60,439 bases of DNA from positions 1 to 60,439 of the forward strand of contig NZ_CM001773.1 of assembly GCF_000314895.2 (NCBI RefSeq), written 5' to 3'. Made by a program: the position numbers and the translations under genes. The DNA comes from Providencia sneebia DSM 19967. GTDB taxonomy: Bacteria; Pseudomonadota; Gammaproteobacteria; Enterobacterales; Enterobacteriaceae. The notes under the pieces are model-generated. The model had not been told where the DNA came from and made no database searches. It was given only the letters and a program-made list of their open reading frames with translations. The first letter of the stretch is position 1; each line of letters opens with the position of its first letter. This document shows, one piece after another, positions 35,198-43,931 of the stretch.

Positions 35198-35631
35198 CTA
35201 TCTCTCTGCCAATATAGCTTAGTACCAAAACCAAGTTTGTTATTTACCATTTTAACTTCTTGGAAATCTAAGCGCCAAACTGGCAACTTAGCGGTCAGTG
35301 CAATTGGAAATCGACGACAATAAAATTCATGTGCTTGTTGTTGTCGGTTTTCATCAAGCACAATAACATCCCCAATAAATTGAATACCTTGAATTTGGCT
35401 AACTGTTTTGGTTTGCGCCGAAATAGTGCCTGCAACACGTTGATTCGTTAGCATTAATTTACCGTGGCGCGAAGCTGCATCTGTCATAAAAAATAAACTC
35501 ATCAATTGAGCATCAAATGCGTAATAACAACTCGCAGACCAGATATCATTATTATGGCTGGTGAAAAGAGAAAAAACATGTTGGCGGGAAAGGTAGCGTT
35601 GGATATGTTTTAAAGATGATGCATCATTCAT
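35194..35631 (-). CDS. yhbP: UPF0306 family protein YhbP
   Basis: A 145-aa protein resembling E. coli YhbP: SLKHIQRYLSRQHVFSLFTS, then SLFFMTDAASRHGKLM. The fold is a split-barrel FMN-binding type (pyridoxamine oxidase-like); no substrate is established. In E. coli it lies in the yhbP-yhbQ-yhbS-yhbT-ubiUV block, which is recreated here. Confidence 0.85.
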   Translation of the reverse strand: MNDASSLKHIQRYLSRQHVFSLFTSHNNDIWSASCYYAFDAQLMSLFFMTDAASRHGKLMLTNQRVAGTISAQTKTVSQIQGIQFIGDVIVLDENRQQQAHEFYCRRFPIALTAKLPVWRLDFQEVKMVNNKLGFGTKLYWQRDS

Positions 35632-35649
35632 AGCAAAACCTATAGTAGC

Positions 35650-35707
35650 CGTTCAGAACACGCTATTGAAGTTGATTTCAATAAGCGTGCTCAAGCTGTT
35701 CTGAACG
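35650..35707. repeat. Nested inverted repeat upstream of yhbP
   Basis: The outer arms CGTTCAGAACA (35,650-35,660) and TGTTCTGAACG (35,697-35,707) are a perfect 11-bp pair. The inner arms CGCTATTGAA (35,661-35,670) and TTCAATAAGCG (35,677-35,687) pair with one bulge. It lies between the DUF1471 gene and yhbP, both on the minus strand. Confidence 0.65.
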
Positions 35708-35793
35708 TTGAATAATATTTGCTATTACTATAACCCTAAATAATTCGAGTTGCAGCTAAACAAGATAGGCATTCGAATTAAGATATAGATAGA

Positions 35794-36045
35794 TTATTTA
35801 TAGATTGCAGCAACACCATTCATTGAGTTTTCACCGCCAGCAGAGATAACGCGGAAAGATTTTGCACCAGCTTCATCAGCTTTTTTGGCCAATTGTTCAG
35901 TTAAATCGTTGACGCTGACTGCACCTGAAACTGATACATAACCAGCAGCTGGTTGATTAGAATGTTGAACTTCTTCTGCTGCCATTGCACCAAAAGAAAT
36001 AGCACCAAAAGCCAAAGTTGCAGCAAGTAATGTTACTTTTTTCAT
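35794..36045 (-). CDS. DUF1471 (YhcN/BhsA-like) periplasmic protein
   Basis: An 83-aa exported protein: Sec signal peptide MKKVTLLAATLAFGAISFGAMA, then a short alpha-beta domain GYVSVSGAVSVNDLTEQLAK, then GAKSFRVISAGGENSMNGVA. This is the BhsA/McbA/YhcN family, periplasmic proteins linked to stress resistance and biofilm in E. coli. Which family member it equals is not clear. It is monocistronic with a long AT-rich upstream region. Confidence 0.85.
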   Translation of the reverse strand: MKKVTLLAATLAFGAISFGAMAAEEVQHSNQPAAGYVSVSGAVSVNDLTEQLAKKADEAGAKSFRVISAGGENSMNGVAAIYK

Positions 36046-36342
36046 ATTATGTTCCTCATTGTATATTGATTTATTATCAGGAGAATTCGTTGTTTCCCTG
36101 TGATGTGAATCATATTATGCCTATTGACTGAGAATGAAAATTAGCTAATTTTGCTGTTTTTGTTCAAAATATTTGAACTAAAACCTAACTTTAGGTTTTA
36201 TAATCATACTTAAAATATTTTATTTTTTTCTTATAATTTAATAAGTTATACAAATCATTATTAGAGAGTATTTTCGTTTATTCCTAATATTTTCCTCTTC
36301 TTTTTTAAGCACATAAAGACAAAATACGAGTAACAAAACGCA

Positions 36343-36654
36343 ATGTCGATACAAAAAAACTGGTATCTCTACCTGATAAGAAACAAAAATAACGCGTTAT
36401 ATTGTGGCATAACCACAGATGTCTTACGCCGCTTCAGGCAGCATCAAGAAGGAAAAGGAGCAAAAGCATTGAAAGGAAAAGCACCATTAGAATTGGTCTT
36501 TAGTTGTTTTGTCGGTAATCGTTCTCAGGCTTCTCGACTGGAATATCAGATTAAACAACTTAATAAACAGGCAAAAGAAAGGCTGATACGAGATCAGCCT
36601 GATGATGTGATGATGTATTTTGCATCTCAAACTGCATCAAAATATGAGGAATAA
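36343..36654 (+). CDS. yhbQ: GIY-YIG nuclease superfamily protein YhbQ
   Basis: A 103-aa single-domain GIY-YIG protein: [24 protein letters not shown] has the Y-L...Y-x-G-I core, and the Arg at RRFRQH and the Glu in LEYQIKQL fit the catalytic set. It belongs to the YhbQ/UPF0213 group, nucleases with activity on branched or damaged DNA. It converges on yhbS and the ends overlap by 28 bp. Confidence 0.9.
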   Translation: MSIQKNWYLYLIRNKNNALYCGITTDVLRRFRQHQEGKGAKALKGKAPLELVFSCFVGNRSQASRLEYQIKQLNKQAKERLIRDQPDDVMMYFASQTASKYEE

Positions 36655-37130
36655 GTGACTAAACCTTTATGATCATTTAATGCCCCATTATCTAATCCAC
36701 AAATCATAAAGTGCTCTTGTAGATTAGACCATTGGCATACCACACCATATTCAGAAGCCGATTTAAAACCGAAGCGGTGATAATATTTCTCATCACCAAG
36801 TACAACCACCGCGCCATAGCCAAACTCATTTAAGCTATCAAGACCTTCATAGACTAATTGGCTGCCAATTCCTTGATTTTGAAATTCTTGATTGACTGCT
36901 AACGGTGCTAGCCCTACCCACTGAATATCTTCTCCATTGACATCAACCGGTGTAAAACCAACATAACCTATTACTTCACCATCATCATTCGTTGCAACTA
37001 TACCTAATGTCAGCAACCCATCTTCACGCAATTTTTGTACAAGATTAGCTTCTGCTTCCGTAGGAAATGTCCCACGTAATAATCGATCAATGCCCATGGC
37101 ATCTACGGGTATTTCGACACGAATTAACAT
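36627..37130 (-). CDS. yhbS: GNAT-family acetyltransferase YhbS
   Basis: A 167-aa acetyltransferase with the acetyl-CoA loop [16 protein letters not shown] and the [15 protein letters not shown] segment of the YhbS/COG3153 group. Its substrate is not known from the sequence. It overlaps the ubiT stop by 7 bp and is probably co-transcribed with it. Confidence 0.88.
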   Translation of the reverse strand: MLIRVEIPVDAMGIDRLLRGTFPTEAEANLVQKLREDGLLTLGIVATNDDGEVIGYVGFTPVDVNGEDIQWVGLAPLAVNQEFQNQGIGSQLVYEGLDSLNEFGYGAVVVLGDEKYYHRFGFKSASEYGVVCQWSNLQEHFMICGLDNGALNDHKGLVTYSSYFDAV

Positions 37131-37648
37131 GTGGTTGCCACAGGAGTTTGATGCACTGTGTCCTCGTTGTCTTGGGTTATTTTGATAAAGTCAGCAAGTT
37201 GTAGCAATGCAAAACGCAGTGGCGCTGGCATGTTCTCTAATTCAAAAGCATCCATCAGATTTTTGACATAAAGACCTAATTCAGTATCACCTTCAATCAC
37301 CAAGCGACGTTGGAAAAATAGTGTATCGGGATCTTCTTTACGGGCGGCAATCAATATTAGGTCATTCGCATTTCCGCAAACGCTAACGTCTACCTGTGCG
37401 TTATTACGTACAATCAGTTCCCCATCTTGCAAGCTAATAAACCAAACCAGCCCAAGATCTTTGACTTCGACTTTAAGACATTTCCCTTCTAAGAAATCTA
37501 GCTCACCATCTTTAACTGATTCACGAAATTGCCAGCTAAGGAGTTGCTCAAGCACCTGACGTTGTACAACGAAGGGGGTCACTTTTAAGGGTAACCTTAA
37601 TAAAGAAGGGCCTTTAGTTATCAATTGAGAACGAATTTTTCCTAACAC
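37124..37648 (-). CDS. ubiT: Ubiquinone biosynthesis accessory factor UbiT
   Basis: A 174-aa SCP2-domain lipid-binding protein (formerly YhbT) that serves oxygen-independent ubiquinone synthesis, thought to hold intermediates. PFVVQRQVLEQLLSWQFRES and DPDTLFFQRRLVIEGDTELG are conserved. The GTG at 37,648 (VLGKIRSQLITKGPSLLRLP) is chosen because GGGAG lies 8 nt upstream and the length then equals E. coli UbiT; the ATG at 37,696 would add 16 unmatched residues. It is divergent from ubiUV. Confidence 0.92.
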   Translation of the reverse strand: MLGKIRSQLITKGPSLLRLPLKVTPFVVQRQVLEQLLSWQFRESVKDGELDFLEGKCLKVEVKDLGLVWFISLQDGELIVRNNAQVDVSVCGNANDLILIAARKEDPDTLFFQRRLVIEGDTELGLYVKNLMDAFELENMPAPLRFALLQLADFIKITQDNEDTVHQTPVATTC

Positions 37649-38154
37649 GATACTGACTCCCGAATCAATTGCCTGCCCTGATACTTTTGATATCACAAGC
37701 AGCCATAACTTATGAGTGGCAAATTGATATTACAATAGATGACATCACGGTATAACTCAATTTGCTTGTCGATACGATACGCAATTTTCTAATCAAAATT
37801 ACGCGACTGTAAGTCACTATCAGCATTATTCTATCTTGTTAATCTAACTCAATAAAATAAACTATTTAAAGAAAAATACGGCAGATAGTGCCCTAGAAAA
37901 TAATAAACTATGTGCTTATTTTGCCAGAGATATAAATTTTGGTTTGATCCTATATCAATAAATGGACACCTCACCAGCATTTATTTTTATTATGTCGATG
38001 AAATTCTAATTTTCTTTTCATACTACACTTTTTTTCGATAAAAAAGATAAAGTCACCATGGCATAACGTCTAAATCACTGCCTTAAATCAAAGCTTACCG
38101 ATTATAATTTAACTAAAATAATAAGTTGTCAAAAATAACCCCTGGAACAGAGCA
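37649..38154. promoter_or_regulatory. ubiT-ubiU divergent control region
   Basis: 506 bp without a gene, strongly AT-rich. A TATAAT (38,103-38,108) fits a ubiU promoter. TTGATCCTATATCAA (37,944-37,958) carries both FNR half-sites but with five instead of four central bases, so it is only a doubtful FNR site; FNR control of ubiUV-ubiT is known in E. coli. Nothing else is recognisable. Confidence 0.4.
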
Positions 38155-39150
38155 ATGGAATTACTGTGTCCAGCAGGTAATCTACCTGCATTAAAAGCTG
38201 CGGTTGATAATGGCGCTGATGCTGTTTATATCGGTTTAAAAAATGAAACTAATGCACGCCATTTTGCCGGACTCAACTTTACCGAAAAAAAATTACATGA
38301 AGCTGAACGTTACATCCATCACTATAAACGTAAACTTCATATCGCAATTAATACTTTTGCGCATCCAAATAACTTTCAACGCTGGCAAGATTCAATTGAT
38401 CTTGCTGCATCACTCAATGCTGATGCATTGATCCTTCCTGATATTGCCATGCTGGAATATGCCGCCAATAAATATCCTCATATTGAGCGCCATGTTTCTG
38501 TGCAAGCTTCAGCAACGAATACTGAAGCTATTCGTTTCTATTCGCGTAACTTTGATGTTCACCGAATTGTACTTCCGCGTGTTTTATCTATTCATCAGGT
38601 AAAACAACTGGCTAAAAGTAGCCCCGTTCCCTTAGAAGTTTTTGCTTTTGGCAGTCTGTGCATTATGGCTGAAGGTCGCTGTTATTTATCTTCCTATCTT
38701 ACTGGTGAATCCCCAAATACTGTCGGCGCATGTTCACCTGCACGATTTGTTCGTTGGCAACAAACAGATGATGGAATGGAATCACGCCTTAATGACGTTT
38801 TAATAGATAAATATCAAGCAAATGAGAATGCTGGCTATCCAACATTGTGTAAAGGTCGTTATTTTGTTGATGGTCACAAATATCATGTATTAGAAGAGCC
38901 TACGAGCCTAAATACCCTTGAGCTACTGCCCGATTTAATGAGTGCAAATATTGCCTCTGTTAAAATTGAAGGCCGTCAACGTAGCCCTGCTTATGTCACT
39001 GACGTCACCAGAATTTGGCGACAAGCAATTGATAAATATAATGCAAATCCTGAACAATTTGCAGTTGAAGCAAATTGGTTAAAAGTGCTTAGTGGGCTTT
39101 CTGAAGGCAGCCAAACAACTCTCGGTGCTTATCACCGTAAATGGCAGTAA
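38155..39150 (+). CDS. ubiU: Ubiquinone biosynthesis protein UbiU
   Basis: A 331-aa U32-family iron-sulphur protein (formerly YhbU). With UbiV it carries out the oxygen-independent hydroxylations of ubiquinone synthesis. MELLCPAGNLPALKAAVDNG is the family start; cluster cysteines lie in LCIMAEGRCYLSSY, VGACSP and PTLCKGR. ubiV follows after 13 bp. It is divergent from ubiT. Confidence 0.96.
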   Translation: MELLCPAGNLPALKAAVDNGADAVYIGLKNETNARHFAGLNFTEKKLHEAERYIHHYKRKLHIAINTFAHPNNFQRWQDSIDLAASLNADALILPDIAMLEYAANKYPHIERHVSVQASATNTEAIRFYSRNFDVHRIVLPRVLSIHQVKQLAKSSPVPLEVFAFGSLCIMAEGRCYLSSYLTGESPNTVGACSPARFVRWQQTDDGMESRLNDVLIDKYQANENAGYPTLCKGRYFVDGHKYHVLEEPTSLNTLELLPDLMSANIASVKIEGRQRSPAYVTDVTRIWRQAIDKYNANPEQFAVEANWLKVLSGLSEGSQTTLGAYHRKWQ

Positions 39151-39163
39151 TAAGGTAATTATT

Positions 39164-40039
39164 ATGAAATATGCATTAGGATCTGTTCTCTATTACTGGC
39201 CAAAACAAACGCTCTATGACTTCTATCAATCCGCGCAAGAAAGTGAAGCTGATATTATTTATCTTGGTGAGACAGTATGCAGTAAACGTCGAGAAATGAA
39301 ACCAGCAGATTGGATTGACTTGGCAAAACAGCTCGCGCTAAGTGGTAAGCAAATTATTTTAAGTTCATTAGCATTGATACAAGCCCCTTCTGAACTAAAA
39401 GAGATGGCTAAGCTCATTGATAACGGTGAATTTTTAGTTGAAGCACATGACTTTGGCATTATTAACATGCTAGCCGAACGCAAATTGCCCTTTATCGCCG
39501 GTCATGGATTAAACTGTTATAACGCGCAAGCACTCAACATTTTATTACGTCAAGGAATGATGCGCTGGTGCATGCCCGTTGAATTATCGCGCGATTGGTT
39601 AGTTAATTTACTCACTCAATGTGAAGAACTGGGCATTCGCCATAAATTTGAAGTGGAAGTAATGAGTTATGGTCATTTACCATTAGCGTATTCAGCTCGC
39701 TGTTTTACTGCACGTTCAGAAAACCGCGCTAAAGATGAATGTGAGACTTGCTGTATTCACTATCCACAAGGCCGCAAAGTCTTTTCCCAAGAACAACAAC
39801 AAGTGTTCATTCTAAATGGTCTACAGACCCAAAGTGGCAACTGTTATAACCTCGGTAATGAACTAACTTCTATGAAAGACTTAGTTGATATCGTACGTAT
39901 TTCACCTGAAAGTCTCGGGTCATTAGATGTACTAGCTCAATTCAAAGCAAATGAAACGGGTAATAAGCCTCTTAAAATTAACGACCATAGCTGTAATGGT
40001 TATTGGCGACAAGTTGCAGGTTTAGAAATTATTGCTTGA
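39164..40039 (+). CDS. ubiV: Ubiquinone biosynthesis protein UbiV
   Basis: A 291-aa partner of UbiU (formerly YhbV), another U32-family [4Fe-4S] protein. The start MKYALGSVLYYWPKQTLYDF matches E. coli UbiV; the open frame upstream of 39,164 overlaps ubiU and is not used. Likely cluster cysteines are in ARCFTA and DECETCCIHY plus an early one in GETVCSKRR. Confidence 0.95.
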   Translation: MKYALGSVLYYWPKQTLYDFYQSAQESEADIIYLGETVCSKRREMKPADWIDLAKQLALSGKQIILSSLALIQAPSELKEMAKLIDNGEFLVEAHDFGIINMLAERKLPFIAGHGLNCYNAQALNILLRQGMMRWCMPVELSRDWLVNLLTQCEELGIRHKFEVEVMSYGHLPLAYSARCFTARSENRAKDECETCCIHYPQGRKVFSQEQQQVFILNGLQTQSGNCYNLGNELTSMKDLVDIVRISPESLGSLDVLAQFKANETGNKPLKINDHSCNGYWRQVAGLEIIA

Positions 40040-40045
40040 TTTATG

Positions 40046-40075
40046 AATGGGAAGTCTATTTTAAAACTTCCCATT
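40046..40075. terminator. Hairpin between convergent ubiV and the RTX-like gene
   Basis: AATGGGAAGT and ACTTCCCATT, a perfect 10-bp stem with a 10-nt loop, just past the ubiV stop. The tail is AT-rich but without a run of T. Confidence 0.6.
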
Positions 40076-40112
40076 ATATCAATACTATATAATTCACATT
40101 ATAAAATTATAA

Positions 40113-41204
40113 TTAATTATTATTACTAAAAATAATATTCGAACCCGCAGACATCATTGATTGCGGCTGAGTTGCTAAGCAATTATCTACTGATGAACTA
40201 ACACCTGATTTATTAGTTAGTGTAGACATCATATTGACTAATAACTCTGTTTGATTATACGTAGAATTTAATGATAATGGATTATTTTTGGCAATGTTTT
40301 CATTGATTTTTTTATCCGTCATAACAGAGCCATCAGAAAATTCTATTATCCTAACACCCTGTTTTCTCTTATCATTAAAGTAAGAAACGATACGAACACT
40401 ATCTTGTGTATCTTTAATTTCAATCAATAAATCTTTATTCTCTTTCTTCATTTGAAGATTATTAGCTGAAATCCCTTCACCAAACTTTAAAATATCTGGG
40501 GTGTATAGCTTATTGGGATTATAATGGCTACTGATATTTGCAATTGTATCTTTACCATCGCCTAATTCAAAATAGTATGTCTCTTGTCCTTCACTACCAA
40601 TCAAAATATCATTCCCCTTACGCCCATAAATAAAGTGTTTATATTGATTATTTGGTGCTTCAATAAAATCAGGTATCTCTTGGGAGTTGCGACCGATAAA
40701 AACATTATTATATAAGATACCATCTACATTAAGCATCTTACCTTCTACAATATTCCCATCATTAAATTGGCTATCAGAAAATAAAGAAATATTATCCAAT
40801 AGAGTTCTATCCCTAATATTTTCGTATGTTAAAGAATTTTGTAATGAATATATTTGACGACTTTCAGGGCTAAACTCAATATTTATTGAAAATAGCTTTC
40901 CTTTATTATCAACAATAGTTAATTGTCGATTGCCTGATTCAAAAGTAACCACGGAATTATTTTTTATTGCAATGCTTGATAAAGGCTGTTTTGAGTTAAT
41001 ATTATTTTTTTTGTTAGCAATTTCATCCCAATAATGAATATCGCCAAGTGAGGATAAATCTAACTTACTCATCCCAATGTTAAAATTAGTTATTGTTATT
41101 TCATGATTTAATAACGGATCTATCTTAAATATTTCTGGCTTATCTGAAGAGAAGTTAACTACACCATTATTTTCCTGAATATAACCTTGAATATTAATAG
41201 GCAT
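40113..41204 (-). CDS. Orphan RTX-like calcium-binding repeat protein
   Basis: A 363-aa protein with two or three haemolysin-type nonapeptide repeats, YGRKGNDILIGSEGQETYYF and ELGDGKDTI (about 193-221). After them comes the beta-rich haemolysin-type related domain: DILKFGEGISANNLQMKKEN, DLLIEIKDTQDSVRI, ending IIEFSDGSVMT. Such C-terminal units are usually found on proteins exported by type I systems and fold on binding calcium. The N-terminal 190 residues are Asn/Ser/Ile-rich and unrecognised; there is no signal peptide, no toxin domain, and no HlyB/TolC-type partner in the window. The gene is more AT-rich than its neighbours, suggesting later acquisition. AAGGAATT lies about 7 nt before the ATG. 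Confidence 0.75.
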   Translation of the reverse strand: MPINIQGYIQENNGVVNFSSDKPEIFKIDPLLNHEITITNFNIGMSKLDLSSLGDIHYWDEIANKKNNINSKQPLSSIAIKNNSVVTFESGNRQLTIVDNKGKLFSINIEFSPESRQIYSLQNSLTYENIRDRTLLDNISLFSDSQFNDGNIVEGKMLNVDGILYNNVFIGRNSQEIPDFIEAPNNQYKHFIYGRKGNDILIGSEGQETYYFELGDGKDTIANISSHYNPNKLYTPDILKFGEGISANNLQMKKENKDLLIEIKDTQDSVRIVSYFNDKRKQGVRIIEFSDGSVMTDKKINENIAKNNPLSLNSTYNQTELLVNMMSTLTNKSGVSSSVDNCLATQPQSMMSAGSNIIFSNNN

Positions 41205-41251
41205 TTTAATAATTCCTTTTAAATTAAATTATAAATAAACACAACAACAAT

Positions 41252-41533
41252 TTAGTTATAACCTAAACTCAGTTTGGTTACTTCAATGGAAAATAAACAG
41301 CTGTACTCTTTTAAATAAAAGGTACCATTATTATTTATACAAATATAATCATTCAAGCATATTACAGTGAGAAATATATTCTTAGTAATCAAATAATTAT
41401 ATTGACGAATACCAATATCGGCAGGATCATCACCAATAATCCAACTATTAATTAATCTATAATCTGTACCAAATCTTGGTAAAAATGCACTCGTTTGATA
41501 TATTCTGTGTTCAGAATTACAGAATACAAATAT
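41252..41533 (-). pseudogene. Decayed open frame upstream of the RTX-like gene
   Basis: The minus strand is open for 93 codons between two stops with no ATG, GTG or TTG near its 5' end, and reads like protein (RIYQTSAFLPRFGTDYRLIN, then SWIIGDDPADIGIRQYNYLI). The peptide is not recognised. Same strand as, and 47 bp upstream of, the RTX-like gene, so it could be a relic of a gene or a lost part of the locus. The rest of the 421-bp gap holds nothing I can identify. Confidence 0.35.
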
Positions 41534-41625
41534 TTAGGCACCAAATAAAGTAGCACCTAAATATAAACCACTTATATGCATTCCAAGATAATTAATATAT
41601 CTAGTAAAATAAGCTAACCTGTATA

Positions 41626-42774
41626 TTATTTTCTTGAATGCATAATACGATGAGTAAGATGGCGTAATTCCCCATCACGTAACATGCCAATAAAAATACC
41701 TATTACGGCATAAATAACGCCAAGGATCAGCATCATGACAATATCCATAAGCACGCCACTAAACGGTAATCCCATTTGATTAATTCCCGCCATTGCACTG
41801 GTTGCCCATGTTGAAGGTAATGCCGACGCAATCATTCTTACCCATTCTGGCATAGCTTGTAGTGGCCAAATCGTTCCTGACATATAGAACACAGGTGTCG
41901 TAATGAATGCTAAAGTCAGATAAATCATCTCCACACTACGCAAACATTCTGTCACCAACTTACCAAGCCCAATTACAGCTAATAGGAATGGGAAAGTTAA
42001 CATCCAGATTTGATACAAAGGTGCCTCTTGGCGATAGCCCAAAATCCAAGGCCATAACGCAAAAAATATTGTCGATAAAAATAACCAAATAGGAATTAAT
42101 GCAGATAAGGCCCCTAAATAGACGGCAAGTGGTGGCTTACCTTTAGGCGTTCCACGAATGGCAATACTGACACGAACACAAGCAATCAATAAGGAGTGCT
42201 GTAATAACATCACTAGCAACCCTGGGAATACAATTGCAGCAAAACTCACTCCTGGGTTATAAAGAGGTTCAGTCTCACTGCGGATCGGGGTAATAATAAC
42301 CTTAGCTTGCTCTTCACTATAGCCTGAATCAACCAATATTTGAGTGTTATAATCGTTCAATAATGTTTTGTAAGCACCGACTAACTCCTGCTGAATTTGG
42401 CCACTTGCTAAACGGTTTGTCGCATCACCATATACCGGGATAGTAATATTCTTACCATTTAATAAATATTTTTCAAAATCAGTTGGAATAATAACGATGG
42501 CAAATAATTGCCTATCAATCATGTCTTTTCTAGCTTGTGCTAAATTGTCATAACTGTGGAGTTTTATTTTCGGTGTCGCATCTAAATCACGAATTAAAGA
42601 ACGGCTCGCAACACTATGATCTTTATCAATAACTGCTACTGGTAAATCCCATAATACAGGCTTGGCATATACTAAGCTCATAATACATAAAGAGACTAAT
42701 AGCAGCAGCCACATTGGCTTATCCAGCATACCAATGAGCACTTTACGAAAAGTGGCGAAATACATCTGTAACAT
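41626..42774 (-). CDS. ABC-2 type transporter permease (second of pair)
   Basis: A 382-aa inner-membrane permease of the YhhJ/YbhR-like ABC-2 group: one N-terminal membrane helix (PMWLLLLVSLCIMSLVYAKP), a large periplasmic domain (VAVIDKDHSVASRSLIRDLD, about 45-170) and five C-terminal helices with the signature VFYMSGTIWPLQAMPEWVRM. Its ATG overlaps the stop of the first permease. The two permeases probably form a heterodimer for export of a toxic compound with the HlyD-type adaptor. No ATP-binding subunit is encoded in this operon. Confidence 0.88.
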   Translation of the reverse strand: MLQMYFATFRKVLIGMLDKPMWLLLLVSLCIMSLVYAKPVLWDLPVAVIDKDHSVASRSLIRDLDATPKIKLHSYDNLAQARKDMIDRQLFAIVIIPTDFEKYLLNGKNITIPVYGDATNRLASGQIQQELVGAYKTLLNDYNTQILVDSGYSEEQAKVIITPIRSETEPLYNPGVSFAAIVFPGLLVMLLQHSLLIACVRVSIAIRGTPKGKPPLAVYLGALSALIPIWLFLSTIFFALWPWILGYRQEAPLYQIWMLTFPFLLAVIGLGKLVTECLRSVEMIYLTLAFITTPVFYMSGTIWPLQAMPEWVRMIASALPSTWATSAMAGINQMGLPFSGVLMDIVMMLILGVIYAVIGIFIGMLRDGELRHLTHRIMHSRK

Positions 42775-43919
42775 TAGAGGTCGCCTCCTTGCGCTGCGAT
42801 GCGTTTAACTATGCGTTTACGTATGAGAAAACCCGTAACAATTGGATAAATCAACAGAAATGCACACACCTCTAACACTCTCCGGAAAGAGAACTCACGT
42901 AGGAAAATGTCAAACATGGCATTAAGGGTATGAGTTAATGGTTCTATATTAGAGATAATCTGTGCAGGCAGGATCATCGATAATTCAGGTACAGCTATAC
43001 CAGAAAAGGCAAGCGCGATACTGACCAAAAGACCTATTAAACTGTACGCAGTGATAGCACTTGAAGTAAAACTAAAGAGCAAAAGACCTATACTTTGCGC
43101 CGCAATAACATAGAAAAATCCCACCATTATCATATACAGCGGATTTCCCACCACTTTAGCATCAAAAATAGCGACTAATGCTGCCAATTCAACAACCAGC
43201 AATGTGGTAAAAAAGAGCGTATAAGGCGCCATTTTGCCTAATAAGGCCATTGCAAAAGGTTTCACACTTTGTAAGATAGAACCGCGAGACATAGTATAAA
43301 TCGTACAAGTCACCACGAACAATTGCAGCATATGAATTGTTGCCGCAAATTGTTGGTAATAGATATAACTACCGCTGGGATTAAATAAGCTATCGTAAGA
43401 AAGTGTCACTTGCGCCATCTGCGGTAATGCTTTTCCCATTGAACGAGCGAGTTCTACTCGGTATTTCGCATTTAGCTCTGCCACCAGCCCACTAAAATCT
43501 TGTATTGCATAGCTGCCGGACGCATAAAATAATGCGTTGTAATACATACGCAATTCTGGCTGGCGACCGCGTAAAGCATCAGCTTCAAAATCAGCGGGAA
43601 TATAGAGCAAAGCATAATCTTTTGCGCTAGCTAAACGTTTCAATGAGGTATTTAAATTGCCATCAATCGTTTTAATATCCGCATGAGGACCCGCATTAAG
43701 GTCGCGAATAATTTGCCGAGAAGCTGGACCGTGGTCATTATCGACAACCGACACAGGAAGATCCATCAACGTCCCTTCAGAAAAGTTCGCGCTGATCAAT
43801 GTAAATAGCATTAAGGGAAACAGCCAGCTTAGCCAATGGAAAACCGGACTACGGATAGCAGAATGGGTTTCTCGTCCAAAAGCGTGCTCAAATCCATGCC
43901 AAGCAAATTTTAATTTCAT
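42774..43919 (-). CDS. ABC-2 type transporter permease (first of pair)
   Basis: A 381-aa permease with the same plan: N-terminal helix (HWLSWLFPLMLFTLISANFS), periplasmic domain beginning VSVVDNDHGPASRQIIRDLN, and C-terminal helices with FSGIAVPELSMILPAQIISN. It lies 12 bp after the HlyD-type gene and overlaps the second permease start. The two permeases share this layout and the D-x-D-H-x-x-A-S-R motif, so they arose by duplication. Confidence 0.88.
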   Translation of the reverse strand: MKLKFAWHGFEHAFGRETHSAIRSPVFHWLSWLFPLMLFTLISANFSEGTLMDLPVSVVDNDHGPASRQIIRDLNAGPHADIKTIDGNLNTSLKRLASAKDYALLYIPADFEADALRGRQPELRMYYNALFYASGSYAIQDFSGLVAELNAKYRVELARSMGKALPQMAQVTLSYDSLFNPSGSYIYYQQFAATIHMLQLFVVTCTIYTMSRGSILQSVKPFAMALLGKMAPYTLFFTTLLVVELAALVAIFDAKVVGNPLYMIMVGFFYVIAAQSIGLLLFSFTSSAITAYSLIGLLVSIALAFSGIAVPELSMILPAQIISNIEPLTHTLNAMFDIFLREFSFRRVLEVCAFLLIYPIVTGFLIRKRIVKRIAAQGGDL

Positions 43920-43931
43920 ACCAGCGCCTTC

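Noticed and set aside
37944..37958. Good FNR site before ubiU/ubiT
   Set aside because: Both half-sites are right but the centre is five rather than four bases and the distance to the ubiU -10 is large; kept only as a doubtful remark.
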